Part shown: positions 21,314 through 31,847 of the stretch, one piece after another
Layout of the letters: each line of letters starts with the position of its first letter
How positions within the stretch are numbered: position 1 is the first letter of the stretch
Source of the DNA: Silene noctiflora
Taxonomy: Eukaryota; Streptophyta; Magnoliopsida; Caryophyllales; Caryophyllaceae
NCBI GenBank assembly: GCA_009801015.1
Contig: VHZZ01007326.1
Location: forward strand, 1-45,466
Direction of reading: 5' to 3'
DNA: 45,466 nucleotides
Program-made: the position numbers and the translations under genes
Notes under the pieces: model-generated
What the model was told of the DNA's origin: nothing
The model's database searches: none
What the model saw: only the letters and a program-made list of their open reading frames with translations

Positions 21314-22327
21314 ATGGCTCCTTCTCTCTCTAATGCTAAGGTTTTCGTTTCTCTTGTTGCCAACAACTTCTCCTCTGCCTTCCAAAGGTATATATATGTA
21401 CTCGTCGTTTTCGCTTTCCTATTGTAGCCACTCCGTCGTTTAATTGTCAACAATGAATCAATATATTCGTTTTACCATTCCCTATCTACTAAAATATTAA
21501 CACATCTCTAAATTCTCCTGCTCAAATTTCCCGCCTAACTAATATTTTACTTGACAATATTTATTTCCTAATTAATTAGTCTTCACTATCTATATTTACT
21601 ATTGAATAATATTTATCTCATAATTAATTTTGTAACATAAAATATGGTTTAACATCTATAATTGTTCAACTTTTACATAAATAAGACTAATAAAATACTT
21701 CATTTGGATTATATATGCAAATTTTTACTTTTTTTTAAAATGGAGATAAACTGCATTTAGTTTAATTAATTGTCAAATTCTCTAATATTTGTATCTAAAA
21801 TACCGTACAATTGCACGGGATCTAGTAGATTATTCATTAAGACAGTACCTCATTATAGTTAATAGTTTGTTATTTGCAAATTGACATACAAGCTAACCTA
21901 ATTTGTTCCCAACTAGTGTCTTAGCATTAAAACGGATCAAGTATAACAAATATGTTGTTTTGTCCTACGCATTTTTAAATAAGAATTTGTGATTTTAAAT
22001 GTAGTGATTGTTATTTGTGTTGCTAATTAATACGTGAAAGTAAATTAAGTTTTTTGAAATTATGATTAAATAACATTGATTAACATAATTGAATGTTGTT
22101 TATGTTACAGGAGGGGTTACGCAAACGTATCACAAGCTGTAGCAGTGGTAGGAAAAGGAAGGCCGACGATGGGAAAGACACTCCCTAAAGATGTAGGACA
22201 CCCTTCCGAGAAGGCATGGATTCCTGATCCCGCCACCGGTTTCTACCGTCCAGCTAACCGGGTCGAGGAAATCGACGTGGCCCAGCTTCGTGAAATCTTC
22301 CTTAAACAGAAGATTAGATCTCAATAA
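21314..22327 (+). CDS. LEA_3 family protein, SAG21/LEA5-like
   Basis: Two exons, 21314-21387 and 22111-22327, give 96 residues, normal for the family. The N-terminus, MAPSLSNAKVFVSLVANNFS with SAFQRRGYA, is an amphipathic, basic presequence ending at an RRGYA boundary, as in SAG21/AtLEA5, which is reported at mitochondria. The diagnostic motif WIPDPATGFYRP spans 61-72, followed by EEIDVAQLREIFLKQK. The family is small, hydrophilic and induced by oxidative stress, drought and senescence; the biochemical role is not settled. The splice site falls inside the RR codon pair, as in relatives. The middle segment SQAVAVVGKGRPTMGKTLPK is Gly/Lys-rich and probably disordered. The single intron hosts a Helitron-like insertion (21485-21825). 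SmD2 is transcribed divergently from about 2.1 kb upstream. Confidence 0.9.
21485..21825 (+). mobile_element. Non-autonomous Helitron-like element in LEA intron
   Basis: The 5' end reads TCTACTAAAATATTAACAC directly after an A (21484). The 3' end has a hairpin CCGTACAATTGCACGG (21803-21818) followed three bases later by CTAG (21822-21825) and a T (21826). TC...hairpin...CTRR inserted between A and T is the Helitron signature. There is no coding capacity in the 341 bp. Boundaries are inferred from termini only. Confidence 0.6.
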
Positions 22328-23017
22328 ATAAATAAATGGAAAAGTTTAGTTTGTGAATTGTGATGGGCTTGGTTTATTCAAAAGAAGTTTAGTTTGATTT
22401 TGTTTGGAAGTTGGGAGTGACGTTGTAAGAGTTACGTATTATTAAATGGAAAAGTTTTGTTTTACTAAAGTCTTGGGTTTAATGATTAACGTAATTTGTT
22501 GCATGCTTTTTGGATCTGACTTTGTTGACTTGTTAATTCTTACTGATGTAGCCGAAAGGTGCATGTTTTTGCGGTTTCTTTTTTGGAAATGATGTGTCAT
22601 GTGTTCATAGACTAGGAATGACTAACGAGTAAAGATGCGCTCCACAGAAGTATTGGAAAAAACCGAAAATATTTAACTCGTAATGCCTTGAAGTTCATCC
22701 GCAACGAGGTTACCCATATTTTATCTCTTTTTTTTTATTCGTCCACCTCATTTTTCACTAACTTTTCCATCTACCTTCCCCATTTTATAATTACATCTCT
22801 GCAACAATGGAGTTCCCCAATAATACTAATATACACATAAATAATTTGAGAAACTTCCCTTGTGCACCATTGCACCAAGAGTTTGTGCGTGAGGAAGGTG
22901 AAAATACACCTTTGCGGATGCTCGAAGTGAACATTGGAAAAAAAAATGGAACATTTTAACTTGGAATATTATAAACATTGAAAAATTGACTATTAGAACT
23001 TAGAACAAAAATTCTCA

Positions 23018-23175
23018 TTGAAGACAGGGACTATCCGTCACAAGCTGAAAACAGATAGTGCCCCTTTCACAATATACAAGTGAGACTTCCATGGGGTGCT
23101 CTATTTTCCCCCACTTGCCTTATTATGAGAGGAGCACTATCCGTTTTCAGCTTGTGACGGATTGTGTCTGTCACG
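23018..23175. mobile_element. TTGAAGAC-type MITE, degenerate copy
   Basis: The left arm, CTATCCGTCACAAGCTGAAA and onward, is the reverse complement of the right arm, CTATCCGTTTTCAGCTTGTG ACGG, with a central CACTTG/ATTATGAGAGG segment. The left terminus TTGAAGACAG matches that of the better copy at 43775-43923; the right terminus is degraded. Confidence 0.65.
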
Positions 23176-24120
23176 AGCAAAACGTTTTGATGTTAAGATA
23201 GAAAAAAACTTGTTTCATCTAACTTAATACCTGACTCGGTTCATAAAATAAATATATTTGTTTTAAAATAGATCAATCCGCTCCGGTACCCTAATATGTA
23301 TTGATGACTATATATTTAGAATCAAGTTTGCATTAACTCTCTAAATAATGTTATGTTGTGTGCAATCTATAAATACAAGCACACTATTCAACGGCAATCA
23401 ATTTAAACTTAGCAAAAGAAACTTGATTACTAAATACGCTCTTATCATTTTTATTGTATGTTAAGACCACCTCTAAGTAAGCTCATCAACTAGGTCACTA
23501 AAGGGGTGGGTCTTCTTAATCATGTATTAGGAAAAAAATTAAGAAGACCTTCTATGAAATAAGGTCACCTTATGACCTTGGGGGTTGCCTTGTGACCTTC
23601 CACATGTCATTGTTTTATTTGTTGGACACAAATGTAAAGGACACAAATAAAGAGGACACAAATGTTGGAAAGTGGAAAATGATTGGGTTGGTGACCTAGG
23701 TCGCAACTTTAGAGTGTAAAAGTGGGTCAAGATAAATAAAGTGAGATTAAGAGATAAAACTGGGTCGCGACTTAGTTAGCGAGACCTTACTTTGGGATGA
23801 CATAAGAACATAAGCTTATCAAGCTGGGGACCACTCTACTCTTTATGCTGCTAAATACGTTGTATATTACATTGTCAAATTCCACCATTACTAGAGGCAT
23901 TTTTTAAAGATTTGATATGCAGAATGCGTAAAAACTTCTAACAAAGAAAATCGAGTAGTATATAGAAATTTCTTATTTAATTAAGCGAAATGTATGGTTG
24001 GAACATTAAATTAAAATTTGTATAATACAAGGATTTAACCTATGACCTTTAACTATGAAACAACAATAAAACAAATTGTATTTAGTTTTGAGAAAAGAGC
24101 GTAGACCCCTAATTAAAAAC

Positions 24121-24285
24121 GCCTAAACTAGTACCGCGCGTAATTTAACCGAAAAGAACCCGTCATTTGTAATACGCCTAAACTAGTACCGCGCGCAATT
24201 TAACCGAAAAGAACCCGTCATTTGTAATACGCCTAAACTAGTACCACGCGTAATTTAACCGAAAAGAACCCGTCATTTGTAATAC
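24121..24285. repeat. Minisatellite: three 55-bp units in exact register
   Basis: Units are 24121-24175, 24176-24230 and 24231-24285, each beginning GCCTAAACTAGTACC and ending CCCGTCATTTGTAATAC. They differ only in the CGCGCGTAATT segment: unit 2 has CGCGCGCAATT and unit 3 CACGCGTAATT. The near identity suggests recent duplication. Confidence 0.95.
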
Positions 24286-24417
24286 GAAATATGTCACGCC
24301 TAGTTGTTAATAATTGTTATGGAAGTACACCAAGGGGATAAGTCGATAAGGTAAAATATAATATCGTGATGGTATTTTGATGAGGCAAGTTGTTGCATTG
24401 GATTATACTAGTCTTAA

Positions 24418-24449
24418 ACCCGTGCAAATTGCACGGGTTGGTTATTTGA
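24418..24449 (-). mobile_element. Helitron-like 3' terminus
   Basis: On the minus strand a near-perfect 11-bp stem (24427-24449; AACCCGTGCAA on each arm, one-base loop) is followed by five bases, CTAG (24421-24418) and a T. This matches the 3' end pattern seen in the LEA intron. The 5' end of the element, expected at higher coordinates, was not located. Confidence 0.45.
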
Positions 24450-24739
24450 GTTTTGTTATTATAAAAGTTATAAATTTGTATAGTAATTAATTATCATCTT
24501 TTAAGTTGAATGTATTTATAGATAAAGTTTTAAAATAAACCATTAAAATATTTCTATTTTTTTTAAACAATTTTAATACTCTAAATGTAGTAGTTAAGTA
24601 TAAAGTCATTCTCTTTTAGTTGTTGTTGTTGTCATCGTTTTCGTCGCAATTGGCTGAGTAGTTGTCATAGTACGATATAGTATTCTCTTGTAGCAAAAAT
24701 CGACTTTATAAAAAAAACTCGACTTATATATAAAACCAT

Positions 24740-25045
24740 TGTTTTTAAATTTTAGATAATAACAATTTTTTGACCCGCTTTACATGTAGTACAATTGTTA
24801 GTTAGTGAAACATTATAAACTAAAAATTGTGACCCGTGTACATGTAAAATGATTTAATCGAATTGTTAAATAAACCCGTGATATTGTCACATGTAATAGT
24901 TAAAAAATGACAATTTTAGTTATAATTACCATGTAGTACCACTTGTTAAAAAGTGACAATTTTAGTAACAATTTCTTGACCAGTTTTACATGTAGGACCA
25001 TTTATTTTTTTTGTTAATAAGTGACAATTTTAGTAATATTAAAAT
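24740..25045. repeat. Diverged internal repeats with TTTTACATGTAG and GTGACAATTTTAGTAA words
   Basis: Several loosely spaced variants of TTTACATGTAGNACCATTTG and AAGTGACAATTTTAGTAA recur, with an irregular period of about 60-75 bp. They may belong to the body of the Helitron-like element ending at 24418. Confidence 0.45.
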
Positions 25046-25140
25046 GATGACATTTTATGTTATTAATATAAGACCGTCTTTAAAGAGAGTTACTCCGTTT
25101 AAAAATCTCATCGAGCCTCATATAAACACACATGATCATT

Positions 25141-25194
25141 TAAGACAGACATTATCCGTCTTAAACTTAAGACAGACATTATCCGTCTTAAACT
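25141..25194. repeat. Two tandem 27-bp palindromic units
   Basis: TAAGACAGACATTATCCGTC TTAAACT occurs twice in direct tandem (25141-25167, 25168-25194), followed by a partial TAAGACGG. Each unit is itself an imperfect palindrome (TAAGACRGA...TCCGTCTTA). Such ends occur in several plant MITE families. Confidence 0.75.
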
Positions 25195-25326
25195 TAAGAC
25201 GGTTAAATAGCTACCAATTTCATAGATAAGACAAAAATAAAATACCTAGATATTAACAAACAAATTGTCTTTATCTATATAAGTGACATAAAGACCAACA
25301 AAATGAAATAGAACAGAAAATTACTA

Positions 25327-25534
25327 CTCCCTCCGTCTCGGTCATTTGTTGTCCTTTGGTTTTGGCACAAAGACCAAGGAAAGAGGAGGGAGTCAATTAT
25401 AAGATGACAAGTGGACTAAATTGAAGGTGAAAGATCAAATTACTCATCAAATACAATCCTAAAATAGAAAGGACAACAAATGATTGAGACACCCCAAAAT
25501 GGAAAATGACAACAAATGACCGGGACGGGGGGAG
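25327..25534. mobile_element. Stowaway/mariner-type MITE with TA duplication
   Basis: Termini CTCCCTCCGTCTCGGTCATT and the reverse complement CTCCCCCCGTCCCGGTCATT are clear inverted repeats, flanked by TA on both sides (25325-25326 and 25535-25536). Internal words AGACCAAGGAAAG and GGACAACAAATGATTGAGAC are typical. No coding capacity. Confidence 0.85.
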
Positions 25535-26252
25535 TATAAAATTTAAAGTAGAAGTCAATAAGCTTCTAAAAATTTTGTTATAAAATGATTTAAGACATTA
25601 TATTTACATAATCATTATTTAATTTAGTTTACAGTAGAAAACATTATTTTGTAATTATTAGATTTGTAATTATTTGAATTTGTATATTTATTTTATAAGT
25701 AAAAGTTGTATGTATAAATTGATGCATTTGTATTTTAGAATGAATAATTGCGCAGTGAACAATGAACAATGAACAATGTTGGGTAATTAAATGAGATATA
25801 GAACGTAGGCCTTAAAATCAGGAAAGAAAAAAAAAATATTGACTTGTTGACTTTTAACCACATACCGCTACATAAGCTCTGTGGTTGTTATTTTAATAAA
25901 TAAGATAATGCATACTAATCTAGTAATCTGGTATCCGGAATCGTAACGACCGAGCATAATAATTGAATAATAACTCAAAAAAAGTGGATGGATAGATTCA
26001 ATGACGAGCGGTGCCATACCCTTTAATTAAAGCGTACAAATTGATAATATCCTTTGCGTCACCTTATTTGATAGAGTATATTTAAATGCTAGAGTACAAG
26101 CAACTAGCAACATAAAAACTTTGTTTTGTATTTTATTTTTCTCAACCAATCAACATCTTCCACCCGTAAGACTATATCATAACTAGTTTTGAACTGACTT
26201 TAAATCACATACATTATACAGTATATACGTAATATTTAATTGGTGGATTTTG

Positions 26253-26390
26253 GCAAAAATGCACAGGGGACAAGCTTGTATCCTTCACAAAATATAATGA
26301 ATGGACTTGAATTTTACATTGTCAAAAATATATGAGGGGACAAGCTTAAATCCTTCATAAAATTATGAGAAATTGAAGATTAGATTGAGC
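26253..26390. repeat. Tandem duplication, period about 70 bp
   Basis: AGGGGACAAGCTTGTATCCT TCACAAAA (26265-26292) recurs as AGGGGACAAGCTTAAATCCT TCATAAAA (26335-26362). Flanking bases are also similar, giving two diverged units. Confidence 0.65.
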
Positions 26391-27230
26391 CCGCATGACT
26401 GGAGTTCTGTGATTAAATCTTGGGTAAAATTATCAGGAAACTCAGGTTAACCCTCTTTAAGAGCAATTTTGTAGAGTAAGGTCTGAGTCCATTCCTTATA
26501 GATTTCGAGTTTGTCACCTTTGGGTGATTTACCTGGTATACTTGGTTTGCACTTTACAATACGTGGTTTGCATTTTGTCGACTATCACGAATATGGGTGA
26601 TGTGACTTATTGTTACTTTTGGCCTAAATTAATGAGTATGAGCCTAACAATTTGGCAATATGTTTGGAGATGGCCATTTCATATTATAATAAGTGAGTGA
26701 GTATTTGTACAGGACTTTGAAACATAAACCTAACGATGGAACCTAACATAATGGGTTTCGGCCCTACTTTTATCAAAAATAATAATACGGAGTACCAAGA
26801 TTACCAACCTTAATCTGTGATTAGTGAGAGAGCCATATTCTTGAGGGACAAAAACACAATTTGCTTTATTTGGCCTGAACCGCACCCATACATACCGAAG
26901 AAAGAGTCCAGTTTATAATCCCAAGAAAGTTCTATTCAAAACCAATTGACAATGGAAGGAGTAGCTCCTTGTTTATAAACTATACCTCTCTCTCATATTC
27001 TTTCAATGTAGATCTCACATGTGACATTTATAATGAGTAAACTCTCTTTTATCTTCACAATCTCTTATCAGTGTAAAGAGTTACGAATCTTAAAATGAAA
27101 AATAAGTTTTTGTTCACTAAACTGAGCTAAAATGAATTGAAATTTGCTGATAAATAGAGCTGAAATAAGCTGAACCGAAATGAAGTGAACTAAATTGAAA
27201 TTAGGCGAAAACAAACCGTTTAAAAAAGAA

Positions 27231-27299
27231 GTGAAATTGTGAGAGGTAAATTTATTGTAGTGGACTAAAAAAAGTGAAATTGTGAGAGGTAAATTTATT
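27231..27299. repeat. Direct repeat of 26 bp
   Basis: GTGAAATTGTGAGAGGTAAA TTTATT occurs identically at 27231-27256 and 27274-27299. Upstream (27120-27200) is a degenerate GAACTGAA/GAGCTGAAAT repeat. Confidence 0.85.
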
Positions 27300-28024
27300 T
27301 TTATCATTCCTTTTTATGTCTTTTTTTTTTTTTTTTTCCTCTCCATTTAAAAACAAAAAACAAGAGCTCTTGAATTCATTTTTATATATACATGGACCAA
27401 TAATTGATCACCATGGACATGTATGTAAAAGAGATTTTTTATTATAAGAGTAAAATTGATGCTTGCTCTCCAATAAGAGAGGCTTATGGAGAACAAAATA
27501 AATATTCTGTGTTTTTTTTTTTTTAACTAATAACGAATACGTGAAACCTTCCTTTACTTTAGATAGGTGAATTGTTACTGATGGGGAATACATCTCCCTG
27601 ACGCACTGGTTTAGCTCCCAAGGTCGTATGGTCCTTTTGGACTTGAGCGACTCTAGAGGCCGAGTAACACCCCGCGGCTGACCCCATATGTAGACAGCCG
27701 TTTAATGGTTCATATAACTCATACTAGTGATATCATCCTCGAGCTGGTCTCACAGTGAGGTCATTCTAATGATTTTACCACTACTACTTACCTCTATATA
27801 CCTCATTTGGGTAAAGGTAAAGAGGGGCATTTAAAATGTCAATCCTTCGCTCTTTCTCTCTACCACATATTTTTTAAGATACATATACAGGCATATACAT
27901 ATACAGTTATACACACAGTAGTTAACAAGTGTATGTCACGGTATGGGATACACACTAGCTGTATTGGACTATCGGTGAAGGAAGATTTCAGGTGGTTTTG
28001 TCTGTATTGTGCTAAAATGCTAAA

Positions 28025-28380
28025 TATTGGACTTATGGTGATATTCTGGAGGATAAACGGAGTAGGCTGGTAAGACTATGATGACGCCCACCAGACTGGT
28101 GAGTGGCGAGTTATGGAACTGCGCAATGTTCTTTGGGTCAGTATTGATCTCTAAACTTGTCCATTCATTATGATATAAGCAATCTTCAGGCCCTCAATGA
28201 TAGCTACGAATTCAGCTATGTTAGCATCTTTCATGGTCATATGTTTCTAGTATCCGAGCTTTCAGTCTAGCCATTTTTTGGCAACAGATAATCCCTGTAG
28301 GACCTGCATCCAAGTTTTTATCTGACCAGGGTGGGAGGGCAAATGGGCAATGGCGACTGCTGACAGGGAATCCCATACTG
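28025..28380 (-). pseudogene. Decayed RNase H-like fragment, probably from a retroelement
   Basis: Conceptual translation on the minus strand gives, in pieces, NLDAGPTGIICCQKMARLKA, ANIAEFVAIIEGLKIAY and LEINTDPKNIAQFHNSP. The AEFVAIIEGLKIA...LEINTD spacing resembles RNase H type-1 (RVT_3) domains. A stop codon and frame changes separate the pieces and there is no full-length frame. Assignment to a retroelement is inference. Confidence 0.4.
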
Positions 28381-28514
28381 AAGAAGGTGACTGTGTCTGC
28401 CCCAACAACAAAGCCAGGTGAAGATTTTTAATTCAGGATAAGTGGAAACCTTCCTAATCCAAGTTCACATACTCACATCCCGCTCCACGGTAGGAATTAG
28501 GGAGTCATAAGCCA

Positions 28515-28605
28515 GACCAAGCTGAAATTTTCCATAGATGCCCAGAGAGGGTATAGAGGAGTCCAAGCTGAAATTTCCATNGATGCCAAGAGAGGGTAGA
28601 GAAGA
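28515..28605. repeat. Two tandem units of about 43-45 bp
   Basis: CCAAGCTGAAATTTTCCATA GATGCCCAGAGAGGGTA is repeated as CCAAGCTGAAATTTCCATNG ATGCCAAGAGAGGGTA. The N at 28581 falls in the second unit. An open frame across it is only a shadow. Confidence 0.7.
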
Positions 28606-29515
28606 GTTGTACTTTTCTCTAACGGCATGATATACAAGAGAAGGTATACAGGAAAAGTGGCACATGATATTCACTTGAAACAACCTGGTTCACTTCAACA
28701 CACACACAAGAGAGGTGGATAATTCTCACCTAATCATCTTCGCTTGCTTGGGACGGAATTGTGGACGGAGTCCANGAACATAATTAAGNCTGGGTACTAA
28801 TAAGCTTAAANCAAGAAAAAAGAGGTGATGAAAACAGAAGGTGATGGCGCACCACTACTCCACAAATCCGACATGAGAGGTAATGTATTATCCAAACGGA
28901 GATGGATATTCGCCCCTTTCTCTTGATAACTATCTGCCTCAATCTCTCCGTCCCATCTTAGGCCATCACCACTCTGCAGTAGTCTGCTCTATTTTCTTAT
29001 TGATTTGAGGTTTAGTCCTAATACTTCGTATCTAATAACGATTACTCCGTCTCCATCCCAAGCAAATCCTCAAATAGTCAAATACCGCTATTACTAGGGC
29101 AGTACAAAATCAGGGTGGGGATTCGAAACTAGGACCTATTATTCATTGTACCACACTCCATTTGGAAAATATTTCATAGAGTATCATGTAATTTGGGATC
29201 AGGCAGCGAAATGAAACGAAACGACACATACACTGATACACATACATAAATACATAATACGAACTCCCAACAGAATTAAATAAGCAAACAATTATTCTCA
29301 TGTAAAGCCTCCTTCCATTAAAATTGTGTAAAACAGATCAATAATACAAATATCTTAATAAAAGATCTGTCTTACAATTTCTGATGCAAGATCGTCTTAC
29401 ACGAGAATTTGTATCCGTCTAATCAATTCCCTAATCATTATCAACAATAACTAAAATAAAATCTCCCCCAAAATCCCAATACACCAAACCTACAAATTAT
29501 AAACCCTAAAATTCC

Positions 29516-30001
29516 TCAAATTGAAGAAACAAAATCCCCAAAATGATTACAATCCATGCCACAGCCACATTGCGGACATTCATCAAAATTATCAACAGGA
29601 AAATCAGCAGACATAATCCCAACAGAAAACTCAAGATTATCTTCCTTTCTCCTAATCTCAACAATATTAAGCCAAACAAACATAACTTTAACACTAACAC
29701 CAGTAAGATTAGTAAGCTTGTTCTTCGAGATTATACCGCTAATTGTTGGCCTGTATCTGAGTTGATATGATCCTTCTAATGAAAAACTACATGACCCATT
29801 AAAATACGCCTTGAAATTCCCAGTTTCGTCGTCTAAATCGTACCCTAGAGATCCTTTTGGAAGAAGTCCTTGTGGGAAATTGAAGGTTTCGAGGGCATCG
29901 TATGGTGTTAATTTGTAATCTGCTGCTGCTATGGTGATTTTGGAGAGGGAGAGGATGATTAGGAGAGAAATTGGGAGGATTTTTGATGGTGATAATGACA
30001 T
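29516..30001 (-). CDS. Secreted DUF538 protein (first of tandem pair)
   Basis: Single exon, 161 residues from the ATG at 29999-30001. DUF538 proteins are small plant proteins, mostly secreted, including Arabidopsis SVB (trichome size and branching); biochemical function is unsettled. Signal peptide: KILPISLLIILSLSKITIAA. The mature part has YDALETFNFPQGLLPKG, GYDLDDETGNFKAYF, SCSFSL, LRYRPTISGIISKNKLTNL, GVSVKVMFVWLNIVEI and FSVGIMSADFPVD, which are the family's conserved blocks, and ends with CPQCGCGMDC, a cysteine cluster that could form disulfides. An upstream in-frame ATG at 30040 adds 13 hydrophilic residues; I prefer 30001 because the minus-strand TATA box (CATATAAAA, 30065-30073) would place the transcription start near 30040. 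The neighbour at 31021-31515 is a diverged paralogue. Confidence 0.88.
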   Translation of the reverse strand: MSLSPSKILPISLLIILSLSKITIAAADYKLTPYDALETFNFPQGLLPKGSLGYDLDDETGNFKAYFNGSCSFSLEGSYQLRYRPTISGIISKNKLTNLTGVSVKVMFVWLNIVEIRRKEDNLEFSVGIMSADFPVDNFDECPQCGCGMDCNHFGDFVSSI

Positions 30002-30064
30002 TGTTGTTTGTTTTTGGGAGGAATTCGTGTATGTGTCCAACTGTCGATGTAATTGTGATGGTTG

Positions 30065-30073
30065 TTTTATATG
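30065..30073 (-). promoter_or_regulatory. TATA box of first DUF538 gene
   Basis: The minus strand reads CATATAAAA about 65 bp before the preferred ATG. This supports a start site near 30040 and use of the ATG at 30001. Confidence 0.5.
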
Positions 30074-31020
30074 TCATGGTGTCGCCTTATGGATTGATTT
30101 GGGCCGGCCAACGAAATAGGTGTTAGTTAGGTGGAGAAAGTAAGATACGTGATGCTCCAGGCAAATGGTACAGCTAGTAAACGGCTTAATTGGGTCGGGT
30201 TTTGATAGAATCAAGCTCGGGTTGGGGTATTTCAGGCCTGTAGAATTCTAGTCGGGTTATTTTTGGATTCTGATCATTTTCGAGTCAGCTACTATCAAGT
30301 TATTCATGGACAATAATCAGATTGCAACAATAAACATTCGGGTCGGGTTATATTGAATCAAGTAAATTTGGGTTTGGCCTAGCTGGCTGAGGGTGTAACC
30401 CGGGCCAGGCTCGTGGCAGGTGGAGGATGGGGGCCGGGCTTAAGCCGAGCTTTGATGGAACTGGTTCGGACAATTCGTCAAACGGGCTCAATTCATTTAC
30501 ACCTCTTATTGCCAAAGTGATTAACATAGCTAGAAATTAGGATTTGTGGTATTAGGAGAGCTGAGTAATTTAGTTTACAGCTTACAAGTGATATGTGACC
30601 ATATCTCAATCCAAGAGTCGTAGAGGCTCAGTCACATCTCGTTTCTTCTATTCCTTTCATCTTGAACACTTCAATTCATCAGCTCATACAACTCCCCTGT
30701 ATCATTACTCTCTGCTTTGAATGGTCACACCAACATACTCGCTACTTCATGAATTACTCATTTATTATAATGAAACGTATTTTGATCAAAGGTAAACAAG
30801 GAGAAAGTATTCCGTATTATTTATCAGAGGTATTTATTAGAATGTAAGTGAATTTAACTATGCCATGCATCACCTGATGAATTACAACAATACAGATAAC
30901 TTGAAAGTCTCAATCAGATTTATTCTCTATTCCATGCAAACAGACCCATACCAAAAGTAATTACATAACTCACAAACCAATTCAAACCACAATCATCCAA
31001 CGACAAATAATCGTTAGATG
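30074..31020. other. Intergenic region between DUF538 genes, with GGGTCGGG-rich repeat
   Basis: No gene is seen. About 30180-30510 is rich in TCGGGTT/GGGCCGGG and ends with CGGGCTCAATTCATTTACACCTCTTA, the reverse complement of a TAAGAGGTGTAAATG terminus typical of hAT-like repeats. The left end (ACGGCTTAATTGGGTCGGG) is less clear. The remainder is AT-rich 3' flank of the second DUF538 gene. Confidence 0.45.
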
Positions 31021-31515
31021 TCATATGTCAGCTAGCTTAACTAGTAAACGTGAAACCAAACCATCTTTTCCAGACGTAACACAGTCAAACCCACAACCAC
31101 ACTGAGGAGACTCCTCAAACCCATCAAGTGGGAAATTCGCAGAGGCGATCCCCACAGAGAATTGCAGCTCATCGTCTTCATTACGGACCTCGACGATATT
31201 AAGCCAGAGAAGCAATATCTTGACGCTCACACCTTTGAGGTTGTACAAGCGGTCTTTTCTGAGTATCCCTGAAATTGTAGTCTTGTATTTAATCTCATAC
31301 GACTGTATGTGGAACTTGCATGTTTTGGGAAGATACAGTTTGAATTCCCCTGTTTGTTGGTTGAATTCGTACCCGGTTACGCCTTTTGGTATTAATCCGA
31401 CCGGAAAGTCGTAGCTTTTAAGGATGTCGTAGGCTGTTAAGGTTGTTGATGCGGTGGAGAGAGTGATCAGGGAGATGAGGGTTATGGTGAGGGTGATAAT
31501 GGTCGTGGTTGACAT
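31021..31515 (-). CDS. Secreted DUF538 protein (second of tandem pair)
   Basis: Single exon, 164 residues. Signal peptide of about 23 residues (MSTTTIITLTITLISLITLS). Conserved DUF538 blocks in order: AYDILKSYDFPVGLIPKG, GYEFNQQTGEFKLYL, TCKFHI, IKYKTTISGILRKDRLYNL, GVSVKILLLWLNIVEV, LQFSVGIASANFPLDGF, and the C-terminal PQCGCGFDC. It retains CGCG-x-DC but has Ser-Pro in place of the first Cys-Pro of its neighbour's CPQCGCG cluster. The C-terminal tail (about 19 residues after FDC) is longer and unlike the neighbour's. Same strand, about 1 kb apart: a tandem duplication, old enough for broad sequence divergence but with intact frames in both. Function unknown beyond the family note. Confidence 0.87.
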   Translation of the reverse strand: MSTTTIITLTITLISLITLSTASTTLTAYDILKSYDFPVGLIPKGVTGYEFNQQTGEFKLYLPKTCKFHIQSYEIKYKTTISGILRKDRLYNLKGVSVKILLLWLNIVEVRNEDDELQFSVGIASANFPLDGFEESPQCGCGFDCVTSGKDGLVSRLLVKLADI

Positions 31516-31704
31516 TTTTGGGAGAGGGATGGAGGTGTGTTTTTTTTTGGGGGGGGGTTGGTAGATGTATTATGTGGAGGTAAAAGATGGCCTTTTGATG
31601 TGTTTTATGCTGGATAAAGTGGAGAAAATGAGAAATGGATTAACCGACAGTCTATCTCTACTTTTGACGTATAGTCTTTTTAAAGTTTTTGGGTTGAAAT
31701 TAAA

Positions 31705-31800
31705 GTTGACTCATCTGAATGGTAAGTGCTCTCATCTCTTAAATAAGTGATCATGTCCTAGTTATCGGTAAGGGATACTCGTAGTCAACACCAAAATATG
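31705..31800 (+). mobile_element. SINE relic related to the copy at 8530
   Basis: AGTTGACTCATCTGAATGGT AAGTGCTCTCATCTCTTAAATAAGTGATCATG aligns with AGTTGGTTAGTGTGAGTGGT AAGGGCTCTTATCCCTTAAACAAGTAGTCAAG of the 8.5-kb copy. Box B is degraded (GTTATCGG). Confidence 0.45.
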
Positions 31801-31847
31801 GTTAAAGTGTCGGTTTAAACATTGCCTAAAAATCATCAGTAAGTCTT

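Larger units (their letters stand above)
22328..29515. other. Gene-free region of about 7.2 kb
   Basis: No intact gene is seen between the LEA gene and the DUF538 pair. It contains MITEs (about 23018-23175, 25327-25534), tandem repeats (24121-24285, 25141-25194, 26253-26390, 27231-27299, 28515-28605), a Helitron-like 3' end near 24418 and a decayed RNase H-like fragment (28025-28380). Stretches such as 27600-27830 look like degraded retroelement DNA but could not be classified. Four N calls lie at 28581-28811. Confidence 0.6.

Noticed and set aside
29543-30119. Plus-strand frames across the DUF538 gene
   Set aside because: They are antisense shadows of the well-supported minus-strand gene.
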